Shown here piece after piece: positions 21,301-29,165 of a DNA stretch of 64,000 nucleotides; the stretch's first letter is position 1; each line of letters begins with the position of its first letter. Under the pieces are notes generated by a model. That model searched no databases. It was not told where the DNA came from and saw only the letters and a list, made by a program, of their open reading frames with translations. The position numbers and the translations under genes are program-made. This stretch comes from Symsagittifera roscoffensis (taxonomy: Eukaryota; Xenacoelomorpha; Acoela; Convolutidae), in assembly GCF_963678635.1 (NCBI RefSeq), contig NC_087066.1, forward strand, positions 43,947,624-44,011,623, written 5' to 3'.

Positions 21301-24300
21301 AAAATGGATATCTCAAAGTAGTACGAAGGGTCGGCAGGGGGTCCAATTCCTGATGGGTGAGGGTGTCGCCACCCCCCTAAACCCGCCCCTGAATGGACAA
21401 TTTTAAGTTATTTTCAGGTTAAGGTCTTGATTCAATTTATTGTCATTTTTTCACAGATATGAGAATTTTTCATAATTTTAATCCGCGATGCTTAGATTTA
21501 GACACGGAAGCATTATAGCAACTAGCTCAACCAAAAAGAAGATTTAAAAGAAGACCTTAAAGACAAATACCTGATACTGATACCGTAGATTGCCTGATAC
21601 TTCTGATATCTCCATGGTAATAAAATGAAGATTCATATTTCAGTTCAGTTATGTGTTTGCTACTTTCAAAGCAAATCTGTCTAGACCTTTGACCGGCAAT
21701 AGCTGAACTCTTTGTATTTATTGTATGTGGATTGATTGTGTTTTATTGAATCTAACATCACAATCTAGGCTTTATTACTGCATGTTGAGCCAATCGATCT
21801 GAAAATGACAATATTTCAATAAGGTTTTCATGTCAAATCAACTTGCAGACTTACAAATGTGCTAAAATGTTTCGTGAGTGTTTAGGTAACTCTGTTACTT
21901 TTCTTTCAAATGCATACCAGGATGAAATAAGTATTAATAAGTATGTTGCATTGCGGTGCTTAATTATAGCTTTTGAACTAAATCTCATGCGCGTTTGAGC
22001 AAAATAAGCATCAGAAAAATCACGAAGTGGTACTGCACATATTACATTAACATCCAAATTGAATCGGGAGCAGTGTTCCTGAGTGTAATTTAGCAATGAA
22101 TTTCGCCCTGGTGCTGCGGTACCGTGCGTGCGCTTGTTAATCATCTTATAAATAGCGGCCAGGCAAAATTGTTTGTCAAATTTCGATGTTCATCAACTTG
22201 TATGATCAATATGATACAGCTAGATCGAGCTTCATTTTATCATGCTACTAACCATATGCAACTCAACGAATGAGTAGTCATTACTATCAACATCAATAGT
22301 ATCCTCAAATTGCTGCATGCATACTCCTGAAGATGCTTGCGGACAGATTGTTCAGGCATGTAATGTTCTTTGGTTTAGGACAACAGTGACACGTCATCTA
22401 CTGGATCCGGCTCAGGAGGTCATCACAGTTCAAGCAATTACCACTCCTCGCAGCAGCACCAGTACAAGAGCAAGAATGGAGGAGTAGGAGGGGATGCCCA
22501 TGTGGTCGGTGTCGGGTTCCATCACGAGTTCCAGACATCGAATAGCTCCTCACGCAGCTTCGCAGAGAAGCTCAGGTCATCATTCACCAAGCAGGGAAAG
22601 GTCAGCAACATGTGATCTTTTCAAATTGTGATTTATCTATTTAATTGAAGTCAAATATAGTTACATGTAAAATTTTTGGCATCATCGGTGACCTTGGCGC
22701 TAAAGAATTGGCGCTACTATTATCCATAGGTTGAACTAGGGTTTTGGCCTAGAACAACCCAGGATTGTGTCTTCGAATACGGTTGAATCAACTTAATTGA
22801 CTGGGATTTTCAATATCTTATATATTTTAGAGAAATACGTGGAATATATCTTCAGGTTTCAAATGATGTTTGTTGCGTTTCAGTACACCGTTAATGTCGG
22901 ACCCACGTCTCCTACGTCACATCAAACGGGCTCTGCGAACTTCATCCCAAACAGTCCCAATGCCGCAACGGGGTCCCATGACAGGTAAGGCTCATGATGT
23001 GAAAGCTTATGTTCGATAGAGAGAAAATCCTTCACAAGGGCTTCTTTATCTTTATGTACATGCTTATGACTGAACATGGTGTAATTGTAAGTGTAGAAAT
23101 TGTGATTTATCTATTTAATTGAAGTCAAATATAGTTACATGTAAAATTTTTGGCATCATCGGTGACCTTGAGCAGGTGCCGATTTAAGAATTCTTTTGAA
23201 GGAGGGAGCGCGGGTTTTCAAAAATTTTAGTCAACCAAAAGGATTTTCGGAGCTCTCTCAAAACTCTATTTTACGCCAGTTTCTGAGCATTATTGGAAGG
23301 TTTTGACCGAGAAATTGTGTTTTTTTCTCGACTTGCGCGCGCTCCTTAAAATTTAAAAGGTTTGCTTGACCAAAAATAGAGACTAATGGGAGACCTTTTG
23401 GTGGTTATTGGGTCAAATACGTGGGAGTGTGGTTTTGTGGAGCCCGTACATCCGCTAGTGACCTTGAGCATCTCTATCGGTACAAAATCTATTGGGTTTT
23501 ATAGGCTAATTATTTATTTTAAACTATTGTCATTCAATGAAAATAGATTTTGACATCAAAATGAGCGATCGTATGTTATTAACTTAGTTCATATGCGTAG
23601 ACCTGACATTCTAAAACACTGTTTATCTATTTGTTTCAGTAATTTCAGATCTAGCTTCGATCATGAAACGATAGATGGGCAGCCGGGATTTCCGAGGGAG
23701 GCATCGGCCGAGTCCTTCACAGACTCCAATGACATGAACAATGACTCATCGATCTGTTCCTCTGTCTCCCAAAACCAGATGGGCGGTGGAGGCACTACTG
23801 CTGTCATCCGCACAGATCCCAAACAGATGTTACTGAAATTGAACCTGCTGAAGCTCTATCCGCTCTTCCAAAGACATCACATAGACGGGACTAATTTACA
23901 CGAGCTAGTGTCTTCCGAAAAACTCAAGGTTTGATGCTTGGTCAATTTTGGGCCTAATTTAAACAGAGTAAGTGATAAAGTTACCGTCAAAAAACAAGTC
24001 TGCTTAAGTGCCTTCATAGATCAAAAATAAACAAGGACACGGCCGGTTACTGTACAAGTAAAACCCAATGTTCTGACCATATTAATTTTTGCGAAAATTA
24101 ATTTTTATTAAGAGTCGATGAATAGAGTGAAGACTTATATAGGTGGCGATGAGTTTTTTTCGGTTTTTTTTCAGGAAAAGCCTTTAAATTTGTTCAGGCT
24201 CAAATTTGCTTTTTCGCGGTTTGACATCTGATTCTTTTTTTAAGGCAAACTCAACTATCGAACTGCGAAAGTGTAAAGAACACGAAAAAATGTGATCGAT

Positions 24301-25241
24301 TTCTAGTATCGAAACTGGAATTTAATTATCGAATTTCTCGGCGAAATAAAAATTTTACCTATTGATCCAGTTTTCTCAAATTGGGTTACTTCTATCAAAA
24401 AGTGTAAATCATAAATTGTTCCGGAAATTCAGAGCTTTATGGCGATTTTTTCTTGAAATAAATTGGAAAGTTGAGATTTTTTCAAAAAAAATAAATCCGT
24501 TTTTTTTTCTGTTTACTTGCATTTATTGACTCTTTCCCAACTGTCTGTTGGCTATGTTTCGATTCTGGGAATCCGAATCATGGCTGAAAGGGCTTGAATA
24601 GGATATCAGCCCTACGAGCTCTCTTTTAGATAATCAAAATCGGGAGGAAAAAGTTCAATCTGTCTCATATATCCTCTATTGGGGTGGTTGGAACAACTTT
24701 TTTTTTTGAATAATTCGAAAGAATTTGACGCACAGTTTCCGGAAAAATATTTGACAGAAAGATATCGCATCAAAAGCGAGCTGTTGCTTGTGCTCTAGTT
24801 TTCTCGACATTGAGACAAACTTTGTGATTTTTTGGAATCCGAATCAGGACTGAAAGCGATTCAAAATAATTCCACTTGTGAAACCCGCGAGGTTTGTTCG
24901 AGCTGGTCAAATTTGGTCGGAAAAACACTCTACAACATAGTTCCTTCCCTTTCTGTGAAGTGGTTGGAGCAAAATGCTTGCTGCTGAGAACGATAATAAA
25001 TCATTTCTAGTTATTCTGCTATGATCATTTGTTCCTTTTTATGAACCAAATTTGTGATTTGCATGAACAGCTAGTGACTCGTTTAATATTTGTGCAGGAA
25101 ATTGGAGTTGTGGATAAGAAAGACCGTGAGTTGATCAAGCAACACATTAAGGAGATGAATAAAATCATCAACAGGGACTCCAAACTCAAGTCCAAATCGA
25201 AAACAAACAATCAGTTTCTCCCCTCAGCCACGGCAAAGTAA
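4980..25241 (+). CDS. PPP1R9: Neurabin/spinophilin orthologue (13 coding exons)
   Basis: A scaffold that bundles F-actin and targets protein phosphatase 1 to actin-rich sites such as synapses and cell junctions. Spliced coding length is 4092 bases (1363 residues, versus about 1100 for mammalian neurabin-I). Order: N-terminal basic, serine-rich region with [15 protein letters not shown], like the family's actin-binding region; acidic region ~260-455; PP1-docking KVVF at 463-466; PDZ ~509-597 with GLGLS ligand loop; coiled coil ~684-795 containing [16 protein letters not shown], close to spinophilin; Ser/Asn/Gln-rich segment; SAM ~1278-1341. A SAM domain is a neurabin-I rather than spinophilin trait. 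Intron phases agree at all 12 junctions. Introns range from 167 to 5308 bp and are full of transposons. No stop or frame break occurs in any exon, so the gene is probably functional. Confidence 0.95.
6972..7225 (+). CDS. PPP1R9: Neurabin exon 2 (PDZ, first half)
   Basis: Acceptor TTGCAG at 6971, donor AA|GTAAG, phase 0 to 2. It encodes [11 protein letters not shown] and [11 protein letters not shown], both nearly identical to the family's pre-PDZ linker. It then has the PDZ start with [14 protein letters not shown] and the strand [10 protein letters not shown]. This is the best-conserved block in the window. Confidence 0.95.
7396..7735. repeat. ~330 bp dispersed repeat, intron 2 copy
   Basis: It shares an ordered set of motifs with 10020-10335, 24107-24447 and several units in 27424-30640: GATGAACGTAGTTCAGACTC, TAGGCTCAAATTT, AAGGAAGGCAAACTC, TTTCAAAAGTGGAATTTAAT, ATCCATTCT and AATTGGGTT. 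It is old and diverged, with no coding capacity seen. Confidence 0.7.
7968..8072 (+). CDS. PPP1R9: Neurabin exon 3 (PDZ, second half)
   Basis: Acceptor TATTTTAG, donor AA|GTTAGT, phase 2 to 2. It encodes [20 protein letters not shown] and the following [14 protein letters not shown], the PDZ core helices and strands. A GT-rich tract (7915-7930) lies upstream in the intron. The open frame does continue past the donor into intron, but into non-PDZ sequence. Confidence 0.93.
8969..9143 (+). CDS. PPP1R9: Neurabin exon 4 (end of PDZ and linker)
   Basis: Acceptor TGTTCAG at 8968, donor GCG|GTTAGT at 9144. The first base completes the lysine split by intron 3, giving [18 protein letters not shown], which matches the end of the spinophilin PDZ (FVIGRE). 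A His/Asn/Ser-rich linker follows (residues ~592-650). Confidence 0.92.
9311..9391 (+). CDS. PPP1R9: Neurabin exon 5 (81 bp)
   Basis: Acceptor TTTTATAG, donor TAC|GTAAGT, phase 0 on both sides, so it could be skipped without a frame change. It encodes 27 residues including [19 protein letters not shown], linking the PDZ region to the coiled coil. Confidence 0.88.
10020..10335. repeat. ~330 bp dispersed repeat, intron 5 copy
   Basis: Same family as 7396-7735 (GAAAGGAAGGCAAAATC, TATCGAACAGC, AAAATGGATTTAAGTTTCAG). It is followed by a CTGTTGGCTATGTTTG tail motif near 10950 that also accompanies the copies at 7795 and 24540, and occurs in reverse at 34740 and 34918. Confidence 0.65.
10434..10877. 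repeat. Dispersed SINE-like repeat, copy 2
   Basis: A copy of 3988-4460 in neurabin intron 5. CTGTAGTGGTAGG (near 10580) resembles a tRNA D-arm/box A, and GGGTTCAAACCTG (near 10615) closely matches box B (GGTTCRANTCC). Their spacing is close to that in tRNA genes. This suggests a tRNA-derived SINE head, but I cannot find a tRNA fold or a target duplication. Confidence 0.5.
11028..11657. repeat. Two-copy ~320 bp tandem duplication in intron 5
   Basis: Copy 1 is 11028-11347 and copy 2 is 11348-11657. They differ by only a few substitutions and one indel, so the duplication is recent. Open frames in both copies are short and intronic; I see no recognisable protein. Confidence 0.9.
11901..12447 (+). 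CDS. PPP1R9: Neurabin exon 6 (coiled coil)
   Basis: Acceptor TTATTTTAG, donor AAAAG|GTAGAA, phase 0 to 1. It encodes residues 678-860. A heptad-rich helix runs from about 684 to 795, including [15 protein letters not shown], the segment best conserved with mammalian spinophilin. A Ser/Val/Gly-rich tail follows. This region mediates homo- and hetero-dimerisation in the family. Confidence 0.94.
12940..13022 (-). pseudogene. C2H2 zinc-finger fragment
   Basis: Minus-strand translation gives [20 protein letters not shown] followed by KC. It carries the classic zinc-finger linker GEKPYKC and a preceding helix-like segment, although the first histidines are altered. It lies inside the MULE element, downstream of its transposase, so it may have been captured or belong to a second ORF. 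Confidence 0.5.
13100..13551 (-). pseudogene. MULE transposase, C-terminal part
   Basis: Two overlapping minus-strand frames together show [20 protein letters not shown], then [10 protein letters not shown] and LDYFEKT in a shifted frame. Upstream comes [18 protein letters not shown]. This is the order found at the end of MULE (Mutator-like) transposases of the FLYWCH-associated type. At least one frameshift and several stops make it non-functional. It joins directly to tandem unit 1 at 13552. Confidence 0.72.
13552..17490 (-). repeat. Four tandem ~985 bp units of a MULE transposase 5' fragment
   Basis: Units start at about 13552, 14533, 15517 and 16506 (spacings 981, 984 and 989 bp). Each holds, on the minus strand, a FLYWCH-like segment ([14 protein letters not shown]) and a MULE N-terminal frame containing [13 protein letters not shown] and [18 protein letters not shown]. 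Units 3 and 4 are the most alike and also share a longer open frame; the last ~500 bp of unit 4 has diverged most. Only unit 1 is continuous with the rest of the transposase, so the array arose by tandem duplication of an internal piece. Confidence 0.9.
17756..17866 (+). CDS. PPP1R9: Neurabin exon 7
   Basis: Acceptor TTGTTAAG, donor AACA|GTATGT, phase 1 to 1. Its first two bases complete an aspartate split by intron 6. It encodes [20 protein letters not shown] and [15 protein letters not shown], a further helical segment. It lies only about 105 bp from the end of the intronic MULE element. Confidence 0.88.
18336..18643 (+). CDS. PPP1R9: Neurabin exon 8 (Ser/Asn/Gln-rich)
   Basis: Acceptor ACTTTAG, donor CAG|GTAATT, phase 1 to 0. 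It encodes [15 protein letters not shown], then a low-complexity Asn/Ser/Thr/Gln segment (residues ~897-999). It is probably disordered. Confidence 0.88.
19046..19400 (-). mobile_element. hAT-type MITE copy, reverse orientation, decayed
   Basis: The reverse complement matches the MITE at 57861-58293: a C-rich end (CCCCCCTCCCCC), then CGACCCCCTG, TGACGGACCCTAAAA, and GGGAGAGCTC-type motifs. The terminal CAGGGGCGG is not intact. It lies in neurabin intron 8. Confidence 0.6.
19985..20323 (+). CDS. PPP1R9: Neurabin exon 9 (basic region; possible alternative last exon)
   Basis: Acceptor GCAACAG, donor CAG|GTGAAG, phase 0 to 0 (339 bp, 113 codons, residues 1000-1112). Basic segments include [11 protein letters not shown] and [14 protein letters not shown]. 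If the donor is not used, the frame continues 17 residues to a TAG at 20375-20377, giving a ~1129-residue form without SAM. As a phase 0/0 cassette it could also be skipped. Confidence 0.85.
20987..21391 (+). mobile_element. hAT-type MITE copy in intron 9
   Basis: It starts CAGGGGCGCATCTAGGATTT and ends CCCGCCCCTG, so the ~9-10 bp terminal inverted repeats are visible. The interior matches 57861-58293 (CCGAGCTCTCCCAAAGCAC; TTTTAGGGTCCGTC). The flanking 8-mers do not match, so the target duplication is lost. Confidence 0.75.
22379..22600 (+). CDS. PPP1R9: Neurabin exon 10 (Gly/Ser/His-rich)
   Basis: Acceptor TGGTTTAG, donor AAG|GTCAGC, phase 0 to 0 (222 bp, residues 1113-1186). It encodes [19 protein letters not shown] and ends [17 protein letters not shown], a short basic helix-like segment. 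Confidence 0.88.
22623..22696. repeat. 74 bp exact direct repeat, copy 1 (intron 10)
   Basis: Identical to 23097-23170 over 74 bases. The copies lie in consecutive introns and flank exon 11. Confidence 0.95.
22884..22984 (+). CDS. PPP1R9: Neurabin exon 11
   Basis: Acceptor GCGTTTCAG, donor AG|GTAAGG, phase 0 to 2. It encodes [20 protein letters not shown] and [13 protein letters not shown]. It lies between two exact 74 bp repeats, so it might be variably included or deleted. Confidence 0.85.
23097..23170. repeat. 74 bp exact direct repeat, copy 2 (intron 11)
   Basis: The partner of 22623-22696. Directly after it, 23175-23460 is a strongly diverged relative of the hAT MITE family (GGAGCTCTCTCAAA and GCGCGCGCTCC motifs). 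Confidence 0.95.
23640..23928 (+). CDS. PPP1R9: Neurabin exon 12 (SAM, first part)
   Basis: Acceptor TTGTTTCAG, donor AAG|GTTTGA, phase 2 to 0. It encodes an acidic/Ser-rich lead ([16 protein letters not shown]), then [20 protein letters not shown] and [13 protein letters not shown], typical of SAM helices 1-4. Confidence 0.92.
24107..24560. repeat. ~330 bp dispersed repeat with tail, intron 12 copy
   Basis: Same family: AGAGTCGATGAATAGAGTG, CTTATATAGGTGGCGATG, CAAACTCAACTATCGAACTG, GATCCAGTTTTCTCAAATTG. It ends in ACTGTCTGTTGGCTATGTTT. It shows that the family includes a tail module. Confidence 0.65.
25098..25241 (+). CDS. PPP1R9: Neurabin exon 13 (SAM end and stop)
   Basis: Acceptor TTTGTGCAG, in-frame TAA at 25239-25241. 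It encodes [20 protein letters not shown], the last SAM helix, then a lysine/serine-rich tail ending FLPSATAK. Confidence 0.92.
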   Translation, partial: EIGVVDKKDRELIKQHIKEMNKIINRDSKLKSKSKTNNQFLPSATAK

Positions 25242-25315
25242 ATAAACAAATCATATGCTACCTTCAAATCAAACTTCACAATACCTGTTTCATCCTTCTG
25301 GAATTAATGAATAAA
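25241..25315 (+). promoter_or_regulatory. Candidate polyadenylation signals of neurabin
   Basis: AATAAA occurs at 25241-25246, overlapping the last base of the stop, and again at 25310-25315. The second is better placed for a short 3' UTR. No transcript evidence is available. Confidence 0.45.
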
Positions 25316-26551
25316 AAGCTGAAATTTCTTTTAAAACTAGACAACGTTTTTTAATGAAAAGTGAATTGAAGCTTGGGATTAAAAGGATAGAAATCTCTAT
25401 TTTTGTAGCTTGAGCTAACCATTCATAATTCGATTTAGTTTGATTTTTAAAAAGTAGTTCCTAACTAGCTCCGTGGAGAGTGCGATCCCATTTCTTCCCA
25501 GTCGTAGACTAATGATGTCTCATTTTGACTCTTTCTTCTCTCCCAAAAACCTTCTCAGTGCTCTCTTGAACTCAAGCGTGAAATCATTATCCCTCTCATA
25601 TTAGTAGTCTATTGTATCTCTACTCATCAGAACTCACAAAATTCTAGATTAGACTAGCGAAATAGTTTTTTTGAACCTCTTTAAAAATAATATTTTAGGC
25701 AATGTTATTAAATGTGCAGCCAAAATTTGGTTCCAAGTATGTGTTAAATTGGTTCAATTGTTTTGCTAACGAAGAAACTAACATCGAAACAAGGATAGAA
25801 ATATCTAAATGAAAACTCAGTGCTGTATTTTCTAACAATATTTGATTCTGATTCTATTTTCAATGATCTATTGTGGCAGATTTAACTGTTTTCGAAGCTT
25901 TTCTTCTTTTGATTTCAGGTGTAAATAACATAATTAGATCAAACAGTTTGCCTGTTCTTCGGTGCGCCCAAAATCATATTTTGTAAACTAAATTAATGAC
26001 TCGTGCAATCAATTTAATCGAAGTAAAAATAAATTATTTGCTTCTCTCACCTTTACTTTATTAGAAAAATAAAGAAAAGGAAGCTGGCTCAGCTTTGATC
26101 CAAAATCGTGAATGATTTATATGTGGACACTTCCTTTCTGTCAGTAGTGATATTTCTAATTAAATGCTAAATTGCTCCTATTCTGGTGGTTCGTAACTGA
26201 AATCAATTTCAACTATTTCGATAATTTATTTTTTAAACCAGATGAACAAAGTCATGGAAGCGCATTAGAAGGTTTCGTTAGACTTGGATTGTCATCAAAG
26301 GTTGATCGACGTCAATGTTTAAAAGACAATAAAATCAATTAGAATAGAATTTCCAGAACTGCTCAAATTATTACCCCATTGAAGCTGTTTTGCCCTGAGT
26401 TATTTCCGGTACTACTGAGATGCGTTCTAAGGGTGTATGAAAAAACAGCGCGAGGGAGGAGGTTAAAATTCCAGTGCTTCCAACAATTCATGCGATTAAT
26501 AGTAGACATTGGGTTTTGTTGCCCGCCAGTTGTCGATGGGCAGCGAATACG
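25316..26551. other. Gene-less stretch downstream of neurabin
   Basis: AT-rich. I see no exon-like or transposon-protein signal. A short plus-strand frame at 26379-26600 is opposite decayed hAT-like sequence and is not convincing. Confidence 0.4.
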
Positions 26552-26770
26552 TCAGACAATGAATGAATTTAATACGTCAATCATAGGCAAAAATGATTGA
26601 ATTTTATAAAGAACAGTAGTGAAATTGATTAGTACGCAATTTAAAACCTTGCTCGAATGATACAGAAACGCCCCGTTGCCCCCAGACAGGGTGAAGGACT
26701 TCCGACATATCTGACACTCAGCCGATTTAGCGTTGACTTTATTGAAATATTTCCACACCCAACTCGACAT
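26552..26770 (-). pseudogene. BED zinc-finger start of a hAT-like transposase
   Basis: The minus-strand frame starts at an ATG (26768-26770) and reads SSWVWKYFNKVNAKSAECQI, then CRKSFTLSGGNGAFLYH. VWKYF plus CxxC plus a histidine is the BED-finger pattern, although the final ligand is not clear. The frame decays within 75 residues and no catalytic region follows. Confidence 0.6.
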
Positions 26771-26857
26771 GTTTATCTGAAAACGACAAAATATAACGTG
26801 GTAGTATGATAGGAATTCTAGTAAATGGTCCCCCTTTGGTGTGCATTTCCATCGGTT

Positions 26858-26884
26858 AACCGGTTAATGAAAAGTTAACCGGTT
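26858..26884. promoter_or_regulatory. Two AACCGGTT palindromes 19 bp apart
   Basis: AACCGGTT at 26858-26865 and 26877-26884. This matches the Grainyhead/CP2 family binding consensus. They lie just upstream of the BED-finger ORF on its strand, so they may be transposon end motifs rather than a host enhancer. Confidence 0.3.
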
Positions 26885-27334
26885 GAAATAAATTAAAAGG
26901 TTAAACGCTCCGAGGCCTAGTCAATCAAGTTTCGAACATTTAGCATGAGTTTTTGAGTTATCAACTAGAGTTTTTGAGGGGCTGAGAACGTGACATATAT
27001 AACGTGCTCGTTAGTTTTGAAGTTAGTGAACGAAGTGGATATTCTATCTCAAAACTTTTGTTCATGCTGAAATTTGGACTCATGCTAAAGCATTTGCTGG
27101 ATGATATGCAGTTCGATTTTTTGGGTCCTTCTCATTATAGCCTGGGGGAACTATGATTGGAAAGAGCCGATTTTATTAATATTCATTTTCCAAATGAAAG
27201 GCGAATTACACTCTGCACTAATAAAAGGCAAATGGAGGATAAAAACGCGATTGACCATTAAGCTTCATAAGAAGCTTTATGTCACGATTTCGCATCAAAA
27301 TAAGATCTCAAAAAATAAAATTGAAAAAGACTTA

Positions 27335-29165
27335 AGGCATTAATTTTTTCTTTGAAAATTTGCCCAAAAGCAGTTATCAAATTGAGGTACTAAGGTAGTC
27401 AAAATTTTGTGTAGGCAAAGTTTTTAAGAGTCCATGAACGTAATTCAGACTCATATAGGGAGCGCTGCGTTTTCGTTCTTTTTTTCAGGAAAAAGCTTTT
27501 TTTTAATTTTTTTAAATTAGACCCCGGCCTGCTCAGTGCAGGACCAACCGCGTGGGGGAGGGAGATATCATCCATTTCGACGCAGCCGGTCCCACCTTGA
27601 GGAGGCGGATGACACTGGGACCCCTCCAACCGTGAACGAAGCGGGATTCGAACGCATAACAATCGTGTTCAGAGACATGTGCCTAACCCACTCGACCACG
27701 GCTGCTCTCCCAATCGACCACGGCTGCTCAAAAGGAAAAGGCTTAAAATTTGTTGAGGCTCAAATTTACTTTTTGCGATTTGACTTTTAATATCTTTTTA
27801 AGTTGAGTTTTTTTCTTTTGTTAAAAAGAAGGCAAACTCCACTATCGAACAGAACCTTGTAAAGGTCACAAAAAACTTGAGTGACTTCTTCCGAAAATGG
27901 AAGTTAATTATCGAATTTCCCAGCGATATACAAATTTTAAATATTGATCCAGTTTTCTCAAATTTGTTTTTTAATCAAAAAATCAATCACTAATTGTCCC
28001 AGAAAGTCAAAAACTTAGTCCAGACTCTTATATAGGTTGCTATGATTTTTTAAAAGTAAAGTCTTAGAATTTGTTAAGGCTCAAAAATATTTTTCGTTAC
28101 TTGTATTTTGATTTCTTTAGAAGTTCAATTAATTTCTTTTGTTTGAATGAAGGCAAAATCCATTATCGATTAGCGTAACTGTGAAGGTCACGAAAGATGT
28201 GATTGAATTTTAGTTACAAGAGTGAAATTCTATTAGCGAATTTCCCAGCGAAATGAAAATTTTACCTATTCTCTGAAATTGGGTTGATTTAATCAAGAAA
28301 TGGCAACTATAGTTTGTTTTAGGTATTCAAGAGTGTTATGGCCATCTATTTTTAGCAGTAGATGAACGTATATCAGACTCTTTCCTAGGTTGCGCTAATT
28401 TTTTTGTTTTTCAGGAAAATGCATCAAACTTGTTCAGGCTCAAAAATACTTTTTCGGGGTTTAATTTTTAAATTCCTTTAAATTCTGTTGCTTTACTTTT
28501 TTAAAGCAAAAGCAAATTCCACGATTGGACAGAAGTTGTAGCGGTAACGAAAAGCGTGATCAACTTCTAGTTTCAAAAATGGATTTTAATTATCGAATTT
28601 CTCAGCGAAGTAAACTTTTTACTTATTGATCCAGTTTCCTCAAAATGGGCTAGTTTCATAAAAAAAAGTTCCAAAAAGGAATTGGAGTCCTGAGATTTCC
28701 CTGCGGATTAAGAATTACCTTCTGATCCAGATTCGTGCTAAGGGAGATGATAATGGAGATGCGATATCTGTTATACAAAGGGCTGAGTCCTCTTTTTACC
28801 TGCGCAAGAACAAATATCTTTGGATCCAGATTTTTCAAATTTTTTCAATTTGGATATAATATTGACTAGAATTTCCAGACTGCGTGTAAGGTAACATGAA
28901 AAGATAAAATTAATTGTTTTATGAACTACAGCAAAATGTGCGCCTATCCAGTGAACAGTTTCACCTCGTAATTAATCTGGTTATGAGATTTTTTTGTACA
29001 GGTTGTTCCCAAACTCGTGCTTGAGTCGATGAACATTGTTCAGACTCTAATATAAAACTTGATGATTTTTTTTCATGAAGTCTTAAAACTTGTTCAGGCT
29101 CATTGTTGAAATTGTCGCTCAACCTCAATGTTGAAGTTAATGAAAGCTGTTTGAAATTGCATAAA
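27335..29165. repeat. 1.83 kb tandem duplication, copy 1
   Basis: Matches 29166-30985 with a constant offset of about 1831 bp and few differences. The unit contains a tRNA-derived SINE and at least three diverged ~330 bp dispersed-repeat units in a row (starting near 27424, 28010 and 28352). Confidence 0.9.
27530..27730 (-). mobile_element. tRNA-derived SINE (Ser/Leu-like head), copy 1
   Basis: On the minus strand GCCGTGGTCGAGTGGGTTAG resembles the 5' half of class II (Ser/Leu) tRNAs, with box A included. GCGTTCGAATCCCGC is a near-perfect box B. The T-stem and acceptor stem do not pair well, so it is not a working tRNA. A GC-rich body follows. An 18 bp repeat of the first segment (CGACCACGGCTGCTC) sits at the head. 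Confidence 0.75.

Noticed and set aside
21851-22144. 97-codon minus-strand ORF in neurabin intron 9
   Set aside because: Some protein-like stretches, but no family match, no flanking transposon ends and no start context; insufficient support.
27650-27725. A genuine tRNA gene (Ser/Leu type)
   Set aside because: Boxes A and B are good but the T-stem pairs poorly and no acceptor stem forms; it is better explained as a SINE head.
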